23,009 nucleotides of DNA, taken from Prevotellaceae bacterium UBA4372. Its GTDB lineage: Bacteria > Bacteroidota > Bacteroidia > Bacteroidales > Bacteroidaceae. Shown here one piece after another: positions 14,923 through 23,009 of this stretch. A program made the translations under genes and the position numbers. The stretch covers positions 1 to 23,009 of the forward strand of contig DGSC01000040.1 in assembly GCA_002391275.1 (NCBI GenBank). Reading direction: 5' to 3'. Position 1 is the stretch's first letter, and each line of letters begins with the position of its first letter. Below the pieces are notes generated by a model. The model was not told the origin of the DNA and ran no database searches. It worked only from the letters and a program-made list of their open reading frames with translations.

Positions 14923-17900
14923 TTAGTTCTTCTTTAAGTATTTAGCTCCATCAAGCATGTTTATACCGCGAAGAAAAAAAGACCTTTCTCGACCATCCAA
15001 CCCATAAATACGCGCAGTTGAAGTTTTCCTTTTCGGCCACCTCACTGAAGTCAATTGTTCAAAAGCGCTTACACTCTCATAAAAACCAATATTACTTATT
15101 ACGGAGACTCCCGTCGTGGAGGTTAAGCCAAAAATAGTAGCTCCCTTGGTTACAGAGAAACGTTCACCAATATTATTTCCATCCAAAGTACTCTGTGCCA
15201 TATTCCAAGCAATAATAACTTCGCCGTTGGCAGCTTTCCGCACAAACGTTGGGGCTATCTGAGAGGCTTTGTTCACACCATTCAACCACCAAAGATAGTT
15301 TGCCCCCGAAGACAGTGAGAGGTTAGAACCTTTAATGATCAGATACTTTTGTGAAGCATTAATCTCATAATCCAAATGCTGCCAGTCTATACTTAACGCA
15401 ACATTATTCTGCCCTCTGGCATGCACCGTGATTGTATTTTCTTCATCATCATAGCTGATAGATGACTGACTTACACGTGCAGCGTCACCAGTTATCCAAT
15501 CTCGAGCACGAAACACATAAGTATTGTCAGTATAATCTTTTAACAAACGAACATAATACAATCCAGGAATAAGGCTAGTAGCCGAGGCTGTTAACCGGAA
15601 CGTTATCTCTGATTTAGGCATACCATCAGGATTAAGCATTAGCTCTGAAGGTATTGGAATCTCTAAATTATAAAAGCCCTTGCTATCCTGACCTTTATGA
15701 GAGGCCTCAACTGTTATATCTGCCAAGCGCGCCCCATCTATGCCCACAAATCCTTGTCTTCCCTTGTCGGCTGTTGTCAAACGAAGCATGATGGATAAGC
15801 CCTCGGTCAAGCCTTCACTGTTTGCAAGCGTATATTGAATAAAGCCATTTGCTTTGGCATCCCTGTAGAGTTCTCCATTATAGACCCCTGTAGAGGAATC
15901 ATTACTATAAAGATATTGATGCCCAGCTTCGCTCTGTTGCTCACCCGGTGCAACAAAATCCAAAGTCCGTTCATTGAGAGCCGCACGCTCAGCATCAGCT
16001 CGTCCCCAATCACTCTGATCATACGTTTCCTTTGTCGCTGAATACCAATAGCAAATATAACGGGCATGATGTATGTCGAAAAAAGGTTCAAGGGTAAGGG
16101 TAGACCAATCACCTTTAGACTGCTCACTATAGGCATTGATGCTGAAGCGCAAATGCTCAGCCGGAGTTTCATCATCAGCACTAATGCGACGCATCATTTG
16201 TTCACGGTCAGAGTCTATCAACAAAGGGGACGCACTAAGGTCTTTCGCCGTTGCTCGACTTCCTGGAGCATGATCCATACGACCTTCTCCTGCATATTCA
16301 TTTTGCAGGGCTTCATATTTCAATCCTGTTTCTTGTGCCTCTTCGATACTCTCGGCAGTGGCTTTGGCAGCCAAAAGAATTGGTCCATACTTGAAAGCCA
16401 CATAATCCTTCTGTCCGGGACATTCCTCATATCGCAAAGACATTGGCAAATGTACCTCCAACACATCCCCCTCATGCCAGGACCTGCTAAAAAGGACGTA
16501 GGAAGCAACGCCCTCTACTACTGTTGAAACAGCCGTCTCCACGCCATTTATTTTTACTTGATACTCCTTACCAGCCCACGACGGATGGCGTACAGCAATG
16601 GTATAAGTACCCGAACGCGTGATTATAAGTTTAGCAGATTCCGAATATGGAAAACTGGTTTCCTGACGTAATCCAAAGATACCATTATCGAGCTCACTGG
16701 GCACAAAGAGATTCACATAGAGCGTCTTTTCAGCATCGTGAGTATAAACGAAGTGTCCGTATTTAGAATGGTTTTCCATACCTGTGCCTACACAACACCA
16801 CATGGCCTGGTTAACCTGTGAATAAATACGATAACCCTGAGGCCTGAGTGTTGTAAAATACACATATCCACCTGTTTTCGGATCACGTGTTGAAAGGATA
16901 TGATTGTACATCACGTTCTCATAGAAGTCTACATAACGTGCATCATGCGAATCATCAAAGAGATTTTCCGACAACTTCAGCATATTGTTGGAATTGCAGG
17001 ATTCCGGTCCATCCAAATCATTGAGATAACGATCTCCGTTGCTTGGATCAAAGAAATGCTCTGAAGTGGAATTTCCACCAATACAGGTCGTACGATGAGC
17101 CACGACATCTTCCCAAAAATTGATTGCCGCAGCACGATAATCTGGATTTTTCTGAGGCTCAACCTCCCAGATGCGATTAAATCCTATATATTTAGGTACC
17201 TGAGTATTGGCATGTTGATTATCCAGAAAATGCTGATTATAGGGGCTCGCTTTCATTCCGTCTATCTCATACTTATGGCTATAGCGCCTTGCAGCTGTAA
17301 GATAACGGGGGTCACCCAATAAATGATAAGCATCGGCGAGGACCTCATTCATACCTCCATGCTCCCAACCTAAAACACTTTGCATCTCATCATCAGACAG
17401 GTTTGACACCACATTTACGCTCCAATCGGCTAATTTTTCAAAACAATCACGAGCGTCATCACTACCTGCATAAACCCACGCATCTCTAAGTCCTGCCAAC
17501 ACCTTATGTTCGCAGTAGAAAGGCACCCAACCGCCATACTGTCGGAAAGGAGCCAAATCGCGAGCATAGAGTCCCGTCCACACCTGATTACAAGGCTGAC
17601 CGCCTATAAACCCCTTCATGCCCCTTGTATCTTCAGAGAAAGCGTTCTGGCAATCCTTTAATATGCCTACACAGTAGTCTAAGCGCGACTTCAGCTGAGA
17701 TTTCAAATCCTCATCTTTCACTGCTGCATAAGCTAAAGACAAAGCTGAAAGATAATGTCCACCGACATGTCCCTCTAAGCTCCAATTACTCAAGCCCCAA
17801 TTCGTGAACGAAGGATGAAGCACCTGCCAATTGGCATATCGGCCAAAGCTTAGACCCGCCTGACGGACATATGGAGTCATTAGTCTGTCAGCATCGTACT

Positions 17901-18063
17901 TCAACAACAATCGTGCATTGTCGTCCTGCGCTACCTTTAAAGGACCATCCAACAAAGTAACAGATGTCAGGTCGAAGTGTTGTGGATACAGAGTACTCTG
18001 AGCAAAACACAGGGCACTATTAACCATGAAGACAAATAACAGGGAAAGGCACTTGGATTTCAT
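14923..18063 (-). CDS. Secreted GH127/GH146-type beta-L-arabinofuranosidase
   Basis: A 1046-residue protein with a type I signal peptide (1-22, ending CFAQS), so exported to the periplasm or cell surface. From about residue 30 (FDLTSVTLLDGPLKVAQDDNARLLLKYD) it matches the DUF1680 glycosidases, which remove beta-L-arabinofuranose from plant arabinans or glycoproteins. The zinc/catalytic residues of the GH127/146 family are visible: GPESCNSNNMLKL near 355-367 (Glu and Cys) and MWCCVGTGMENHSK near 420-433 (Cys-Cys). Beyond about 620 come beta-rich accessory domains, including one with YICYWYSATKE (DUF4986-like) and a carbohydrate-binding-like region. The C-terminus (last ~60 residues, with VRWPKRKTSTARIYGLDGR) resembles the end of Bacteroidota secreted proteins carrying a sorting-type tail. 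No TonB/SusD genes are adjacent, so it is an isolated utilisation gene. The exact substrate is unproven. Confidence 0.88.
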   Translation of the reverse strand: MKSKCLSLLFVFMVNSALCFAQSTLYPQHFDLTSVTLLDGPLKVAQDDNARLLLKYDADRLMTPYVRQAGLSFGRYANWQVLHPSFTNWGLSNWSLEGHVGGHYLSALSLAYAAVKDEDLKSQLKSRLDYCVGILKDCQNAFSEDTRGMKGFIGGQPCNQVWTGLYARDLAPFRQYGGWVPFYCEHKVLAGLRDAWVYAGSDDARDCFEKLADWSVNVVSNLSDDEMQSVLGWEHGGMNEVLADAYHLLGDPRYLTAARRYSHKYEIDGMKASPYNQHFLDNQHANTQVPKYIGFNRIWEVEPQKNPDYRAAAINFWEDVVAHRTTCIGGNSTSEHFFDPSNGDRYLNDLDGPESCNSNNMLKLSENLFDDSHDARYVDFYENVMYNHILSTRDPKTGGYVYFTTLRPQGYRIYSQVNQAMWCCVGTGMENHSKYGHFVYTHDAEKTLYVNLFVPSELDNGIFGLRQETSFPYSESAKLIITRSGTYTIAVRHPSWAGKEYQVKINGVETAVSTVVEGVASYVLFSRSWHEGDVLEVHLPMSLRYEECPGQKDYVAFKYGPILLAAKATAESIEEAQETGLKYEALQNEYAGEGRMDHAPGSRATAKDLSASPLLIDSDREQMMRRISADDETPAEHLRFSINAYSEQSKGDWSTLTLEPFFDIHHARYICYWYSATKETYDQSDWGRADAERAALNERTLDFVAPGEQQSEAGHQYLYSNDSSTGVYNGELYRDAKANGFIQYTLANSEGLTEGLSIMLRLTTADKGRQGFVGIDGARLADITVEASHKGQDSKGFYNLEIPIPSELMLNPDGMPKSEITFRLTASATSLIPGLYYVRLLKDYTDNTYVFRARDWITGDAARVSQSSISYDDEENTITVHARGQNNVALSIDWQHLDYEINASQKYLIIKGSNLSLSSGANYLWWLNGVNKASQIAPTFVRKAANGEVIIAWNMAQSTLDGNNIGERFSVTKGATIFGLTSTTGVSVISNIGFYESVSAFEQLTSVRWPKRKTSTARIYGLDGRERSFFLRGINMLDGAKYLKKN

Positions 18064-18112
18064 AGGCTTAGGAAGTTTAGAACGATGATATTTTATCCAT
18101 TACCCATTTGTA

Positions 18113-18643
18113 TCATCTCATTCTTGGTCTGTCGTTTTCCTCTTTAAATGCAGCTACACCTTCGGCGTCCATGACGACGAGTGTAGGGTCGTAGCCATCA
18201 GGAGTGAAGAGCATGACAGCCCCGTTGGGGAGCATCCATTGGTAGCCTCTCTCTGTCTGGTCGTAAACTTGACCATAGCGTGCGCAGATCGAGTCGAGAT
18301 ATACGTTGAGATCGACGTGCTTGGGTTGCGCCATAATCTTGTAGACGGTGCGGCTGTGGCGTGTGTAGCTAACTTGTGTGTAGCAGGTGTGGCCGCAGAC
18401 AGTGCCCTGGAAGATGTAGGCGTTGTCGTTGCCCAGACGCTTGGAGAGGGAGAAGCCGCGCTTCTGCATGGCTGCCGAAAAGTCGTAGATGTCACCTTTG
18501 AGTTCTACGCCTTCGAAGAGGATGTGCTGGGTAAGGAGGGCTGTCGGCATGCTGTCAACAGCGAGGGTGTCAGTCGCGGTGGACTGAGCAGTGAGGCAGA
18601 GCGTGCAGCAGGCGAAAAGTGCTGCGAAAAAAAGCCGTTTCAT
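18113..18643 (-). CDS. Small secreted hypothetical protein
   Basis: A 176-residue protein with a clear N-terminal signal peptide (1-19, RLFFAALFACCTLCLTAQS), hence exported. The mature part is a compact domain with the pattern ILFEGVELKGDIYDFSAAMQKRGF, two cysteines in TVCGHTCY that could form a disulfide, and YGQVYDQTERGYQWMLPNG. I recognise no named family; similar short signal-peptide proteins are common in Bacteroidales. It lies between dnaA and the glycosidase on the same strand, separated by about 100 and 49 nt, and ends at TGA. Confidence 0.75.
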   Translation of the reverse strand: MKRLFFAALFACCTLCLTAQSTATDTLAVDSMPTALLTQHILFEGVELKGDIYDFSAAMQKRGFSLSKRLGNDNAYIFQGTVCGHTCYTQVSYTRHSRTVYKIMAQPKHVDLNVYLDSICARYGQVYDQTERGYQWMLPNGAVMLFTPDGYDPTLVVMDAEGVAAFKEENDRPRMR

Positions 18644-18745
18644 AGTTATGTTGTGTTGGTGTAGCTGTCTGGACAGTGGGGGGGGCGCTTGCGCCAGAGC
18701 CAGCTTGCGCCGTATCAGCGGCGTCTCATCGAAGCGGCTCGCTTC

Positions 18746-20158
18746 TTACGCGAGCGTGAGCATCTGTTCGAGCTGGCCGATTTGCTCACGGAAGGCTTCA
18801 TCGGCGGCCATGCGCTGGCTAACGGTGTGGCAGGAGTGGATGACAGTGGCATGCCCACGTTTGCCGACGTAGGCACCTATCTTGGTGGTGCTCAGGTGCG
18901 TGTGTTGGTGGGCAAGGTACATCACCACTTGGCGAGCAAGCACGACGGGAGCCTTGCGCGACGCAGAGAGGACGTCGGCGCTGGCAATGCTGAAGAAATC
19001 GCAGGTGCGGGCGAGAATGTCATCGAGGGTGATAGCTTTGGCCTGCCGGCTCTGGCCTACGACCCTTCCCACTACGCGCTGGGCCATGGCCATGTCGATT
19101 TCGCAGTTGTTCACTACGCTGTAAGCCATGAGGGAAGTGAGCACGCCTTCGAGGTCGCGGATGCTGTTGTCTACGTTGGCGGCTATGTAGTCAACGACTG
19201 GCGTTGCCACACGAAGACCGTCGCGGCGTATCTTGTAGCAGAGAATATCGCGGCGGAGTTTCTGTGTAGGCCGTTCAATCTCGGCCAAGAGGCCCCATTT
19301 GAAGCGGGTAAGGAGGCGCTCTTCCATGCCTTCGAGGGCTACTGGTGGACGGTCGGAGGTGAGAATGAGCTGTCGCCCGTTCTGGTGAAGGTGGTTGAAG
19401 ATGTGGAAGAACGTCGACTGTGTCTTCTGCATAGAAGCGAGCTCCTGAATGTCGTCAATGATGAGCACGTCGATGCTCTGATAGAAGGCGATGAAGTCGT
19501 TGACGGTATTGTGGCGCACACTGTCGGTGTACTGCACTTGGAAGAGGTGAGCCGAAACGTAAAGCACACGCAACTCAGGATGGAGCTCTTTCACGCGCAG
19601 ACCAATGGCATTAACGAGGTGAGTCTTTCCAACGCCCGAGCCACCATAGATAAACAAAGGATTGAAGGTGGCCTGATGGGGGTTCTGGGCTATGGCGAGA
19701 CCTACGGTCCGAGGCAGCTTGTTGCTTTCGCCTTCGACAAAACTTTCGAAGGTGTAGTCGGCTTTCAGCTGCGAGTCTAAGTGCTGGAGAACGCGCGGAC
19801 TGGCATTAGCGTCGGTGCGAGGAGCTACAACGTCTGTAAGGACGGCACTGTCGGTGGCCTCCTCGCGCGCGCTTATATTATTTATTGTGTCAATCTTTAC
19901 CTCGTAGCGCAGACGAATACCTACGCCATACTGTTGTTGCAATACGGCACGCAGAAGCTTGAGATAGTGCTCTTCGATGTACTCACGAATGAAGGGGCTG
20001 GGCACAGACAGCGTGAGCGTGCACTCGTCTTCGTCGAAACCGACATAGCTGACGGGCGCAAACCAAGTGTCGAACTGCTGGCGGCTGAGATTGTTGGCAA
20101 TCATCCGCAAGCAATTCGACCATCTCGGGTCGTTGGCTGTTGTTACTGTGCTTGACAT
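18746..20158 (-). CDS. dnaA: Chromosomal replication initiator protein DnaA
   Basis: DnaA binds DnaA boxes at oriC and opens the duplex. The 470-residue product has all four domains: N-terminal FDTWFAPVSYVGFDED (29-44), a variable linker (about 90-130), the AAA+ core starting YTFESFVEGESNKLPR with Walker A GGSGVGKTH (172-180), Walker B VLIIDDIQ and sensor ILTSDRPP, and the C-terminal DNA-binding helix-turn-helix with STTKIGAYVGKRGHATVIHSCHTV, a Bacteroidota form of the DnaA signature. ATG 20158 gives the normal N-terminus. A consensus promoter lies about 45-75 nt upstream. I found no run of DnaA boxes in 20159-20518, so oriC need not be here. Confidence 0.97.
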   Translation of the reverse strand: MSSTVTTANDPRWSNCLRMIANNLSRQQFDTWFAPVSYVGFDEDECTLTLSVPSPFIREYIEEHYLKLLRAVLQQQYGVGIRLRYEVKIDTINNISAREEATDSAVLTDVVAPRTDANASPRVLQHLDSQLKADYTFESFVEGESNKLPRTVGLAIAQNPHQATFNPLFIYGGSGVGKTHLVNAIGLRVKELHPELRVLYVSAHLFQVQYTDSVRHNTVNDFIAFYQSIDVLIIDDIQELASMQKTQSTFFHIFNHLHQNGRQLILTSDRPPVALEGMEERLLTRFKWGLLAEIERPTQKLRRDILCYKIRRDGLRVATPVVDYIAANVDNSIRDLEGVLTSLMAYSVVNNCEIDMAMAQRVVGRVVGQSRQAKAITLDDILARTCDFFSIASADVLSASRKAPVVLARQVVMYLAHQHTHLSTTKIGAYVGKRGHATVIHSCHTVSQRMAADEAFREQIGQLEQMLTLA

Positions 20159-20202
20159 TCGTTTTGGTAAAGTATGTTCCCGTTAAGGGCGATTTGCGAT
20201 TG

Positions 20203-20234
20203 CAAAGTTAAATCATTTCTGCGAACAAACCAAA
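20203..20234 (-). promoter_or_regulatory. dnaA promoter
   Basis: On the minus strand TTTG (20234-20231), a 20-nt spacer and TAACTTTG (20210-20203) match the Bacteroidota consensus. Confidence 0.75.
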
Positions 20235-20360
20235 TGAGCCGCAGAATATAGTTCGACGGAAAGAACGCCTAAAGAACACGTTTTCAATACTTTTTTAATT
20301 CGCCTTTAAAAAAAATACCAAGCCCCTCTTGCATATATTCAACATGCTGTTTCTAAACTA

Positions 20361-20392
20361 TTTAAGGCATTCGCCAGCGCGAATGCCTTAAA
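20361..20392. terminator. Perfect hairpin between dnaA and the MCE gene
   Basis: A 14-bp perfect stem (20361-20374 / 20379-20392, TTTAAGGCATTCGC and its complement) with loop CAGC. It lies downstream of the MCE gene on the minus strand and may terminate it, although there is no long T-run after it. A weaker AGCTTTC/GAAAGCT hairpin lies near 20440-20465. The rest of this 360-nt gap is AT-rich with nothing else recognised. Confidence 0.5.
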
Positions 20393-20518
20393 TATTGTAC
20401 TTGATGCTAATTTCCGATAAAATAGCTTTTTAGCCGGCAATCAGCTTTCACGAGACGAAAGCTCTTTATATTTGGAAATTTTCTTTTTATTATATCTTTA
20501 AATCGTCTTCCGACAACT

Positions 20519-21442
20519 TTATTCAGAGGGTACTTTTTCTGGTGCCTGGGGCTTATCCTTCTTGCCGAAGACAGAGAAATGGACGTAGCGTTTTGGGTGC
20601 GATTTCAGGTCCTCGACCAATGCTGCCGCCCCGGTAGCCGTACGATTGAGGTTGCCATAGAGCGAGGTGTCGTTGAGCAGAAGACCGATGTTGTTGTCTG
20701 GGGAATTGAGGCGCTCGGTCATTTGATTGACATTGTTCATCGTTCCGTCGACCTTGGCCATGGTGCCTTCGAGGTCGAGCTGGTTGAGCTTGTCTGTAAG
20801 CGCCACGACATTTTGCCCGGCAGCAGTGAAGGTTGTTGTCATCTGTGGAACGTCCTTCTCCAAGAGCTTGTTCAAATCACGAGAGCTCTGATCGAGATTT
20901 GCCGTAATGACCTCGGCATTCGCTATGATTTTCCGCACATTGGGATCTGCAGCCAGCGCATTCAGCGTGGTCAACAACGTGTCCACCTTGGCTAAGGTCT
21001 GTTCCAATTTAGGGATCATATCGGCTGCTTTTGCCATAAGCCCATTATTCTCTGCCGAAGGTATGGTGTCACCGATGGCATAGCGCTCTACCGGGCTGTT
21101 TCCCATGAGCAGGTTCAGGGTGCAGCCGCCTAACATAGCTTCATCCAGGACGGCCGTGGTTCCAACAGGAATACGCATGCCATGTTCAACGGAAATCTCG
21201 ACGATGACGCCCGAACCAGGATGGTCGTAGTCGTAACGGATGTCCGACACGATGCCCACGTCGTAGCCGTCAGCGTAGACCGGACTCGATTTGGCTAACG
21301 CCTTTGCATTACCAAAATTAATGAAATAGGTGTCGCGTGTAGAGAACAACTGCACTCCCTGTAGGAATTTGATGGTGAAGAACAGCAGCACCAATGCTAT
21401 GATGCCGGTCAATCCGATTTTAACTTCGCGAGATATTTTCAT
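20519..21442 (-). CDS. MCE/MlaD-family lipid-transport protein
   Basis: A 307-residue protein with a single N-terminal membrane helix (about 8-29, IGLTGIIALVLLFFTIKFLQG), followed by one MCE domain (about 38-115, with SSPVYADGYDVGIVSDIRY, IPVGTTAVLDEAMLGG and LNLLMGN) and a long helical region (130-285) rich in heptad-like L/V/A spacing. MCE proteins of this layout form hexameric tubes in the periplasm that move phospholipids between membranes (Mla-type systems). The ATPase and permease partners are not in this window. Its start codon overlaps the amidase stop by 4 nt (21439-21442), so translation is probably coupled. Confidence 0.9.
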   Translation of the reverse strand: MKISREVKIGLTGIIALVLLFFTIKFLQGVQLFSTRDTYFINFGNAKALAKSSPVYADGYDVGIVSDIRYDYDHPGSGVIVEISVEHGMRIPVGTTAVLDEAMLGGCTLNLLMGNSPVERYAIGDTIPSAENNGLMAKAADMIPKLEQTLAKVDTLLTTLNALAADPNVRKIIANAEVITANLDQSSRDLNKLLEKDVPQMTTTFTAAGQNVVALTDKLNQLDLEGTMAKVDGTMNNVNQMTERLNSPDNNIGLLLNDTSLYGNLNRTATGAAALVEDLKSHPKRYVHFSVFGKKDKPQAPEKVPSE

Positions 21443-22194
21443 TGTTGTGTAGCTTTATATTTCTTTATTGCCTCATAAATGCTATTGGCCAATTCGTTGA
21501 CACCTTTCTGGCTCAGGAGATAGGACTCTTCAGAAAGCGTAGTGATGTACCCCAGCTCGACCAAGCAGGACGGCATCGACGTGGCGCGCAAGACCAGGAA
21601 GCCTGCCTGATGAACGCCCTTGTCGACTCGCCCCGAAGAACGGAACTGGCGTTGAATCAGCTGGGCAAGTTTGACACTTCGTTCCATATTCTTATCCTGC
21701 ATAAACTCGAAGATGATGTACGACTCGGAGCTCTTCGGGTCGAAGCCCTCATAGCGGCTCTCATAGTCCTTCTCCAACATGATGGCCGCATTCTCTCGCT
21801 TAGCCACAGCAAGGTTGTCTGCAGCGCGGTGCATACCCAAGGTGTAAGTCTCGGAACCTCGTCCTTGGGCGCCTTTAGGTAAGGCGTTGGTGTGGATGCT
21901 CACAAACAAATCGGCCTTTGCCCGATTGGCTATTGCGGCACGTTCGCTAAGTTCAACAAACACATCCGTCTTGCGCGTATAAACCACCTTGACATCCTTC
22001 AGGTTTTGTTCGACCAGCTTACCTACGGCAAGGGTCACGGCAAGATTAATATTTTTCTCTCGTCCGGTCTTACCCAGTGCTCCAGGATCCTTTCCTCCAT
22101 GTCCGGCATCCAAGACCAGCGTGAACGTCTCTGCGGCTGACATCATCACGCATAGCGACAGGACTATTAATGTGGCAATCGTTTTTCGTTTCAT
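21439..22194 (-). CDS. N-acetylmuramoyl-L-alanine amidase (Amidase_3)
   Basis: A zinc amidase that cleaves the peptide from MurNAc in peptidoglycan. The 251-residue protein has a signal peptide (1-20, ending MMSAAE), then the Amidase_3 core: LVLDAGHGGKDPGALG (first zinc His), GREKNINL (zinc Glu), FVSIHTNALPKGAQGRGSET (second zinc His), and the catalytic-Glu region CLVELGYITTLSEE. It lacks cell-wall-binding repeats, so it is the short Bacteroidota form. It is translationally coupled to the downstream MCE gene, a pairing that suggests joint work at the cell envelope. It ends at TGA. A candidate -7 element about 215 nt upstream implies a long 5' leader (22195-22400) in which I see nothing definite. 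Confidence 0.95.
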   Translation of the reverse strand: MKRKTIATLIVLSLCVMMSAAETFTLVLDAGHGGKDPGALGKTGREKNINLAVTLAVGKLVEQNLKDVKVVYTRKTDVFVELSERAAIANRAKADLFVSIHTNALPKGAQGRGSETYTLGMHRAADNLAVAKRENAAIMLEKDYESRYEGFDPKSSESYIIFEFMQDKNMERSVKLAQLIQRQFRSSGRVDKGVHQAGFLVLRATSMPSCLVELGYITTLSEESYLLSQKGVNELANSIYEAIKKYKATQQ

Positions 22195-22408
22195 ATTCCT
22201 TACTTTCTTTGCAATACTGTGTGATGCTTCGGTGCAAGCGTAAAGAAACGCAGAGTATTCTCTACAAATCAGAATCGAGCCTTATAGTTTTTCCGAGTTG
22301 GCACGCCTTACGCATCCAGCACAATGAATCCCCCCACATTGGCGGCCTAAATCACCAATGAGCAGGACAAATCATGAGTATTCACTTCATGCACATCATA
22401 TTGCGTTG

Positions 22409-22416
22409 CAAAAATA
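22409..22416 (-). promoter_or_regulatory. Candidate promoter of the amidase-MCE operon
   Basis: TATTTTTG on the minus strand matches TAnnTTTG. The -33 TTTG is not clear. It lies about 215 nt from the amidase ATG. Confidence 0.4.
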
Positions 22417-22499
22417 CAATGAAATCGCGAAAACAGAAAAACTTTGTTACCCTTTTTACGACGAGAGTATAAAGATGCAGAAAAAAAGGGCAATAACTT

Positions 22500-22958
22500 A
22501 TGCTGACTTTGCTGTTTTTTTACCGATCTAAGCTCAGGAAGCATGATGTATTGGACAGTACTCGCCCCTCTTTTCAGCAGTACAGACGCTGCAACGATAT
22601 TTTTTATGCCCGCAACACCGAGACCGACCTTTTTCCATCTCAACTCCGAGGCCTGTCCTATCCGTATCTGTTATATGCCAAGCTCTGCCACTCTTCTTAT
22701 TGAAAGATTCATATGGCCACAGCTTAGCATTCTGTCGGTTCACTCCGATTGAAGTTTCGCTTGCGGCTAAACTACCCGCAAGACCTGTGAGTACACAGCC
22801 TGGGAGGCGAGGGCGAGTAGTCCCTTGCCAATACCCGATCTGCTCCCTGCCCGCCTTCTACGGACATTGGGACAATGAGCAGGGACCGTCAACCTTACAT
22901 GACAAGCCCTCTTTATACAGTTTTGTTGCCGTCCGCTAACAAGGAAAACTGGGCACAC
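22500..22958 (-). ncRNA. Candidate structured RNA, possibly a group II intron 5' part
   Basis: No convincing protein exists here on either strand. Read on the minus strand from 22958, the sequence begins GTGTGCCCAG, which matches the group II intron 5' consensus GTGYGCCC. It then forms successive hairpins: TCCCTGC (22885-22879) with GCAGGGA (22850-22844), containing an inner CATTG/CAATG stem (22877-22865); CTGTG/CACAG around a 4-nt loop (22798-22785); and TTGCGG/CCGCAA (22781-22761). I found no reverse transcriptase and no domain V, and the amidase promoter follows, so an intron would be truncated or ORF-less. Another structured RNA or an IS remnant is possible. I see nothing in the last 50 bases. 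Confidence 0.3.
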
Positions 22959-23009
22959 ATCCAGTCGATTTGATTATTCCATGGCCTTGGAACAATCATT
23001 CGATGGTCA

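Noticed and set aside
20159..20518. oriC next to dnaA
   Set aside because: No cluster of DnaA boxes is visible; only AT-rich sequence and hairpins.

Overview
The window reads as Bacteroidota (Bacteroidales, Prevotella-like) chromosome. Several genes are preceded by the Bacteroidota promoter signature (TTTG, a spacer of 19-20 nt, then TAnnTTTG). The gene content also fits this group: B12-dependent ribonucleotide reductase, a GH127/146 arabinofuranosidase-type enzyme, an MCE protein paired with an amidase, DnaA, and a tryptophanase-family lyase.

The left 3.6 kb is the unusual part. From 164 to 2107 one frame runs 647 codons from ATG to TAA with no TAA or TAG inside but 28 in-frame TGA codons. 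Read as glycine (as in genetic code 25 of Absconditabacteria/Gracilibacteria), it gives a lipoprotein with a lipobox, an AT-rich subtilase-like middle and a GC-rich C-terminal domain. The last 147 bp are repeated exactly at the window start as the end of a neighbouring paralogue. Just downstream, behind a textbook Bacteroidota promoter, lie three tandem tRNA genes with abnormally long variable arms. The first is a tRNA-Gly by acceptor stem, discriminator and D/T arms, but has anticodon UCA, which reads UGA. The other two carry CCG and UCG, which read CGG/CGA. Eight bases after the third tRNA starts a protein with an RNase III fold whose catalytic residues are missing, a dsRNA-binding-like region and a long basic tail. 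I propose a local recoding module: a UGA-containing secreted protein family plus its private decoding tRNAs and an RNA-binding partner, inside a genome whose other genes stop at UGA (five of them in this window). A chimeric assembly with an Absconditabacteria fragment is the main competing explanation. The tRNA promoter and tRNA(UCA) argue against a simple version of it.

3557-4401 is mostly non-coding. It holds hairpins, an AT-rich palindromic/tandem repeat, a minus-strand promoter followed at once by a terminator, and a doubtful small ORF. 4402-5823 is dihydrolipoyl dehydrogenase carrying a repeat-derived in-frame insertion of about 54 residues. Then come a large inverted repeat, an EamA transporter and a short UvrA-like ABC ATPase lacking the UvrB-binding region. 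That gene converges on a tryptophanase-family gene across a perfect bidirectional terminator. A DUF554 membrane protein is divergent from the lyase.

The right half is almost all minus strand: folB and nrdJ (adjacent), a large secreted GH127-type glycosidase, a small secreted hypothetical protein, dnaA, and an MCE/MlaD-like protein overlapping an N-acetylmuramoyl-L-alanine amidase. The last roughly 500 bases have no convincing protein. On the minus strand they fold into successive hairpins and begin with GTGTGCCC, which suggests a structured RNA, possibly a group II intron 5' part.
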